A stretch of DNA of 64,000 nucleotides from Cladorhizidae sp. MBARI D1340-BT2 (Eukaryota; Porifera; Demospongiae; Poecilosclerida; Cladorhizidae). Shown in pieces: positions 58,200 to 64,000 of the stretch (position 1 is its first letter; the number at the start of each line of letters is the position of its first letter). The notes under the pieces were generated by a model. The model saw only the letters and a list, made by a program, of their open reading frames with translations, had not been told where the DNA came from and ran no database searches. Where the stretch lies: assembly GCA_028752905.1 (NCBI GenBank), contig JAQNBH010000009.1, positions 27,743,312 through 27,807,311 on the forward strand, read 5' to 3'. The position numbers were made by a program, and so were the translations under genes.

Positions 58200-58870
58200 G
58201 TCTACTAGCTACCTCCAGCGCTAGCTATTGCTGGCTATATATATATCAGCTACAACTGCCTTCTTCAAGCGCTAGCTAATTTGCTAGCTATAATGATCAT
58301 CTAAAACTACCAACTTCAATCACTAGCTATAATGATCATCTAAAACTGCCAACTTCAAGCGCTAGCTCATTTGCTAGCTATAAAGATCAGCTAAAACTGC
58401 TTGTACAGTTCAAGCGCTAGCTAATTTGCTAGCTATAATGATCATCTAAATCCAACTTCAAGCGCTAGCTAATTTGCTAGCTATTTAAAGATCAGCTAAA
58501 ACTGCCTAGACACTTAAAGCGCTAGCTTAGCTATAATGATAATCTAAAACTGCCAACTTCTAATTTGCTAGCTATAAAGATCAGCTAAAACTGCCTATAC
58601 ACTTCAAGCGCTAGTTAGATATAAAGATGGCCTAAACTACTATACCTCGAGAGCTAGAAACTTTGCTATCCAAAGATGACCTACAATTATTTACTTTACT
58701 AATTAGCTAAGCTATATAAATATGATCTACAACTGTCTACTTCGAGCGCTAGCTATAAGATGACCTACAGCTAGCTACATTGAGCGCTACCTAAAAAGCC
58801 TATATACAACTAGCTAGCTAGCTATAAAAATGATCTAGCTAAAACTAACTTCGAGCACACTATGTAACAA
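58200..58870. repeat. Satellite with about 50-60-bp units built on AGCGCTAGCT
   Basis: About ten to twelve units of ACTTCAAGCGCTAGCTAATT followed by TGCTAGCTATAATGATCATC and TAAAACTGCCA, or a variant with AAAGATCAGC. The units are rich in the palindromes AGCGCT, GCTAGC and TGATCA and become irregular at both ends. Confidence 0.9.
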
Positions 58871-60539
58871 AGTGGTTGTTAGCTCATCCACATAATAATC
58901 TTACTTGGAGTCTAGCTTCACTTGTCTTGACATCTCTAAAGATTCTTCTAGCCTCGTGTTAGGTAGAAAGTTAGGAGATAGTCTGAATATCAATGAACAC
59001 TCACCTCAACGAGCCACAGACAACAAAAAAAAATTATAATAAAAACATCAGGTAATTTTAAAAAACAGGTGATTCCAATAAACAGTGTCCGCGTGCAGGG
59101 GAAATTACCTGGGTAACTCCCTTCGCATTCTAAGAGTTATTAAGGATGCCAATGGGCAATATTAGGAAAGTTATGAGTAAAAAGAACATATCAACCGAAT
59201 ATATCTGTAAATACTTGTGTTCTTTCTTGATGTTATAACTCTACCTACCTCTTGCTAGTGCCTCAACTGCCAGGGCCATGTAGGACTTGCCAGGTTGATG
59301 GATCAGAAACCAAACCCCTCATTAACAAAGTGCTAATACAGTTAGAGGTGCTGTGAGGCCCAGCATCTGGCCCAACCAGTAAAGCAACATATTGCCTCCA
59401 TTCCTTTCCACCAATCACTGTTGCACACCATTCCCCATCATTAGCTATTGTACCCATAGTTCATATTAAAATGTAATTACGGTACTTTATGACACTGGCA
59501 ACCTGGAGTAACTGGCTAGCTGTTCTCTTAGGGTATAAATGTTCTCTATGTATGCCAAGCTCCTGCAAACTCCAGGTTTCTAGATCACTGAATCTTCCAT
59601 GCTCTTCTTTGTGACTTGTGGCTGCCCCTATGCTGAAGCTGTGGCACAGTAGACTTTCACGTATCAGAACGTCGGATTATTCAAACTCAGTTGCATGGTA
59701 ATGATCAATAATGGGAGATTTCATTAGGGAGGGCTAGAGATTTGCAGGTGAAAGTCAAATCAGTTCGCTAAGCCTGAAAAAGGAAGAGCACAGTTTTATC
59801 TAATGAGTCTTAGTTGGCTGTGCTTGGCAAGATATTTTAAGGAACCAATTGAGACTCTCACAAGAGTATGGCAGTAGAAATGCAACGATAACCGAGATCA
59901 TGAACAATGAAACCAAACTTCGACAGTTAGCAGCACCATTTATAGTCAGTGGAGAGTTCAAGTCATGTCATGAGCCTTGCTAAAGACGACCAGCTTGGAA
60001 GCACTCTATATTTCTATTTCATTCAGAAAAGGGGACAAGGCATCCAGTCTCAGTGGAATTCCATGAAAAGTTACATGAAGGAGTATCAGAAGCACACCAT
60101 TTGCTAGAGGCAAACTGGCGTGATGAGATAGACCACCAAGTGTTGCAGGCAATTCTGAATCCTCCGAGACAGCACTGGTGGTTGTTAAAGGAGTGAAACA
60201 TCTGGCATGCACAAAGAGGCATGAAGCAAAGAACTCTTGCATCTCATTTTAGTAAATAGTGTTATTGTACAGGATGTAGTAATCAACAACAATTGCTCGT
60301 ATCAAATATACACAAAAATACTGTAAATGAATGAATATGTGTATAAGACAGCATGGCTGCTACTGAGGATATAGCTGCTTCTCCTTCAGGAAGTAAGCTG
60401 CTCACATTCCATGGCCCTGCAGACTAAAATCGCTAATGATATTAGCAATTATTCAAACACCCGAGTCAAGTTTATAATGACTTGCTTGCTTTTCATATAT
60501 CCAAAGTTTTCCCTTATCCGAACTGTAGTGTAGATCCCA
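58871..60539. other. Non-coding, nothing recognised
   Basis: Open frames at 59263-59457 (-) and 60006-60242 (-) have no family features or supporting codon signal. Confidence 0.45.
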
Positions 60540-62200
60540 ATACGTTGAATGCATTTGGGTCTACAGTACCCAGATGCATCTAACCCGGCCTTGGCTGGGG
60601 ACCGTCATGCAACCACTAACCATTGAATTGTCAGATATGTGCTGTCTCGAAACACAGAGAGTGGGCCTTTTTTTACCCAGAGGTTAAGCAGAGTCCTGAC
60701 TGGACAGATATCTGACTTTTTCTTCCCGATGAAGAGCTGGATTCCGTGATGAAAATAGTCTATCTTCGACTGTAATAGTCATTCTTATGATGTCCTGGCA
60801 GGACGGATGCCCCACTGCAATAGTTGAGCAAGACAAGTGGCATTTTGGTTCATAGAGGCTTCTGATAGACTGTCATTTCATTTCTCCTGATCTTGGAAAG
60901 CAACAGAGATTAAAGCAGCATGCATCCCAATGTGTGATGTACAATGGTATGAGTGGGCCCCCCACCTCCTTTCAGCTTTATAAGAATATCAGGAGCAATT
61001 TCTGTCATTTCTCCCAACCTTGGTATGCTTCCAACCATTTGATTCCTTGCAGACTGTATTGTAGATGTTGATGGGCAAGCTCCAAGTGGTCTTTCTTGCC
61101 ATCAGCGATGTAGAGAAATCAGATTTATGACAAGTATACTTGATGATATGATGGTTTAACCCTGACCCAGCAATCTATGACATGAAGCTGCACGGCACCC
61201 CGTCTCTGTTGCTGAACTGCCTGAAGCCCCCCTGCAATATAAAATTCCTGGTATTTTTACGGACTACTGCAGTATGTGAGCTTGGCCATTCCTAATCAAT
61301 AAGTTTCTTCACCTCTCTTTAGCCCAGTTCGGCCAGCTAAATACTAGAGTTACTTACAGTTCTTGTGAGATGACATCAGGTTCTCTGATGGCTGAAGGGA
61401 CCGGGCACAGAAATATGTTACATCATTTTGGGACAGATTATCCACTGCTCTATTCTCTCTCCCAGGGATGTGCTGGCTTATAATTAGCAGATTATATTAG
61501 AGCAAAAGAAGAACAGGCTTTTCATGAGGTTCATCACATTGACAACCTTTCTACCACCTAATATCAGGATGGCCACCAATACAACACTGCTACACCAGTA
61601 TTTAGCTGCTTATGCCCACCACTATTTTTTCCCATAAAGCTTGCCCAATCACTAATGGAAACAGTTCCTTCACCATGATGTGAGGGATTTTCTATGCTTG
61701 TGGTAGTTTATCTTAATACCATTGCCCTCATGACAAGAATATTCCACATCCCCATCATCGTGGGGCATTGGAATTAAGATCACTTCCCAACACCAATCCT
61801 CCCCCTATTCTATGCTTGGACAATGCAGGCCCACCATAAAAGCTGACAGAAACTCATTCTGATCCTGGTGCTATAATGGAGCTCTCTAGCTAATGCTGGC
61901 AGGTCAGTTTCTTCTCAGGAATGATCTGCCTGATTTTATTAAGCTGCATACGTATTGTAGCCGCCCAATTATTCCAACAAATGGAGTTCTAATAATTGAA
62001 AATCATCGATAACTGAACTTCAGTGTGGAAGACCTTCAGCAATTTTTAGCTCCACATAAAATCATTGGCAATCCACTCTCCTATACTGCATTCCACTGCC
62101 ACTCAAGCTAAATTTATCCAGTTCTTCATAATATCACAGATCTTGAGCTCAACATTGATATTAAGGAAAACTCTTTTTGTCTTTTGAATAGGTCTGGCCA
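60540..62200 (-). mobile_element. DIRS-type tyrosine-recombinase retrotransposon remnant
   Basis: On the minus strand, in order: RT end LQYVCSLIKSGRSFLRR (61915-61970) with ELHYSTRIRM and LLWWACIVQA (near 61850). RNase H: MVKELFPLVIGQALWEK (61640-61690) and AEHIPG-like SQHIPGRENRAVDNLSQNDV (61420-61480). Then the tyrosine recombinase: VYLS-x-I and LYIADGKKDHLELAHQH (61050-61130), CCFNLCCFPRSGEM (catalytic Arg, near 60890-60935), and YFHHGIQLFIGKKKSDICPV to WVKKGPLSVFRDSTYLTIQW (60630-60765). The HxxR and Tyr boxes that should follow are not found. RT-RNase H followed by recombinase is the DIRS order. Many frame breaks; dead. Confidence 0.78.
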
Positions 62201-63027
62201 TACTCTCTGCTTAGACTAGAACATGCCGGACTAGTGAATGCTATATGACATCCCTCCACATTGGACTAGGGATGTTGACCTATTGAAGTGCAAAGCATGT
62301 TACTTCATAGCAGCAGTCTAATATCAGTCATCAACATTACCATAGAGAAAAATCCATCGTAAGCCCAAAAGTTGTGGAGAACTCAGGTTGCAGAGCAAGT
62401 TTAATGATATTGTCACCAAACTTTGGTTTGTTTGGTCGTATACCTAACCATACACATGAGGAAATCCTAGGTCTATGATTGGTTGCCATGGATATGGGCA
62501 GCGACATGATTGGTGACAGAGAAAGCTAATAAGTGTTATGTTAGTAAACATTGCAGAGAGTGGAAGTTGCTGCATGGACCCAAAGAAGGCTGGTAGAAGA
62601 ATAATTTTGACGCAAAATTCATAATTTGCAGGAGATTATTAATGTTACTTTCTATGATGGTTCACACGAAAAAAAGTTAGATCTTTTCTTATGTCTGGGC
62701 ATTTGTGAGACGAGAACCAAATGGAAGTTTTAGACTTTCCCACAAGATGCCTCAAACTTGAGAAGTCTTGAGTTGCCCTAACTCTGAAGTATTTGGGTTT
62801 GCATGCACTAGAATAAATTTAAAGTAGTATAGCCATAATAGTTAAATATTTGCTCTACATTCTCATCACCTCACTTGCCATATGGTATAGAGTGAGGATA
62901 TGCTCTTGGGAATAAAATTACCCCCAAAAAATATCCTGTATTGCTGTGCACATATTCAACATATCTGACCATGCCTTAAGGGTTTCTCCATTGTGGTTAT
63001 GATGTTTGGAAGCTAACTAACGTAAGA
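62201..63027. other. Non-coding, probably the eroded upstream part of the DIRS element
   Basis: The RT palm should lie here on the minus strand, but no YLDD-like motif could be read. Nothing else is recognised. Confidence 0.35.
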
Positions 63028-63210
63028 GCAGCAAGATACTCGTTAGGAAATTGTGGACAGCTACAGATATTTGCAGCTATAAACAGGCCTGGTTATGCTA
63101 GTAAAACTCCTGCTGCAATGTTCTGTGAAACACATTACCCTAATGTTGAAGCTTATTACACATGCTCATAAGCTGATATTGATTTCAAGAGCGGCACTTC
63201 ATAATCGACC
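63028..63210 (+). repeat. Third, partial copy of the arm sequence at 3980-4160
   Basis: AGCAGCAAGATACTCGTTAG followed by GAAA-TGTGGACAG, AGGCCTGGTTATGCTA and ACTTCATAATCG parallels 3982-4165 with moderate divergence. It shows that the arm sequence is a dispersed repeat and is not unique to the inverted repeat. Confidence 0.85.
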
Positions 63211-64000
63211 ATATGGATGTTAACGACATGTATACTAAACAACTTTTGGTGAAATAAAACATGAGAGGCAAATCAACCAGAGTTTAGAGCTGGCATAACA
63301 GTGACATCCAACAACAGTGGAGAATTGGTCAACAAGGCTTGAAAGATTGTGATCGAGCTTCAGGACATGCAATGCATAATTCTGAAGGTGAAAGCAGTTA
63401 ATATCAAGGAAAAGAAATCCATGCATACATCCAAGCTTAGTTGAGATCTTAGAGCAGTGAAAGCATTGTAAAGAGAGGTCAATTCTGAGTCTACCTTGCT
63501 TGATAGCTATAATAGTTGCCGAGCTATGACTTTCCTGGAGCAGTTTAATGCTTTCCTGCAGAGAGTGGAGATGCACATAAAGAGCCAATTGATTATCCAT
63601 AGAGATATAGATATTACTCGTAGTATTTTGTACTATTACATTGTGTTCATCCATGTTTTATTTATATATTAACTTGCTGTATGAAAGTTCATCATTGGTG
63701 AGATTTGTTTCTAGACAACTCTCCTCAGCATTGGTCAACAATATTTACAAACATTCATTTTGGAATTTGTGTATTGTTGTTCACCAAAAATGCTTCTCTC
63801 AAACTCTCCCCTTTTTCATGTGATGAGAGACGATAAGGTTTACAGTGAAATGTCAACTGTGACATTAATTTACAAAATAACTGGTTACATAGAGGGAAGT
63901 GAGGAGGACCATATCTTGCAACTGGAATGGTCTCAGAACTAATTCAAATTCGATTCAGTATAGATATCAATGTATGATCAATTAAATCGAAAACTATTGT
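63211..64000. other. Non-coding, with one unassigned 139-codon frame
   Basis: A minus-strand open frame at 63235-63654 (MDEHNVIVQNTTSNIY...) has no recognisable domain and could be chance. No splice-supported gene was found. Confidence 0.35.

Noticed and set aside
63235..63654. 139-codon minus-strand open frame
   Set aside because: No domain, no splice or promoter context, and the length is possible by chance in this AT-rich sequence.

Overview
The window is eukaryotic, intron-containing, AT-rich and very gene-poor. I see no intact host gene. Almost everything recognisable is a transposable element or a decayed gene, set in tandem repeats. The mix of families (Kolobok, Ginger-like integrase with Ulp1 protease and PHD finger, piggyBac, hAT with a TTF/DUF4371 transposase, Gmr1-like gypsy, DIRS, L2-like LINE) fits a marine invertebrate. 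A sponge is my best guess. This is an inference from family content, with no species marker behind it.

Large-scale layout. Positions 1-10098 and 48379-54783 form a very large inverted repeat around a 38-kb centre. The left arm is cut by the window edge. Each arm carries, from outside to inside: a hAT transposon with its transposase pointing away from the centre; about 5 kb of decayed, partly coding sequence; and a short foldback repeat. The arms differ by four clear events: a 2662-bp Kolobok transposon at 6023-8684 (the right arm keeps the empty TTAA site), a 260-bp tandem duplication (left only), a roughly 590-bp segment missing from the right arm, and small frameshifts in the transposase.

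Centre, 10.1-26.5 kb: degenerate minisatellites, a piggyBac fragment, then a 32-bp minisatellite split by a gypsy LTR retrotransposon (13894-19637, TSD TCATG). One LTR of that element is itself split by a 968-bp hAT element (8-bp TSD GTGTGTAG). A second gypsy element follows (20250-24951, TSD GACAC). Both are on the minus strand and both have integrase upstream of reverse transcriptase, the Gmr1-like order. Both have lost the integrase core by internal deletion.

Centre, 26.9-37.4 kb: a CobW-family metallochaperone GTPase pseudogene (-), an L2-like LINE remnant (+), an IS630/Tc1-like DDE transposase with its middle part deleted (+), a pogo/DDE_1 fragment (-) and a fragment of the rRNA methyltransferase gene FTSJ3/SPB1 (+).

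Centre, 37.5-48.4 kb: a multi-exon Ginger-like gene (integrase zinc domain, integrase core, GPY/F-like module, Ulp1-type cysteine protease, PHD finger) with two small DNA elements in its introns; a third gypsy copy, truncated inside integrase and followed by a second copy of its own LTR-end/PBS/gag start, from which a GGTA/GGTG microsatellite has grown; then a hAT transposase that runs into the inner edge of the right arm.

Right of the arms: a dead piggyBac transposase gene (56.1-58.0 kb), a satellite built on AGCGCTAGCT (58.2-58.9 kb), a DIRS-type tyrosine-recombinase retrotransposon remnant (60.5-62.2 kb, -), and a third partial copy of an arm sequence (63.03-63.21 kb). All family calls rest on reading translated motifs by eye; no database search was run.
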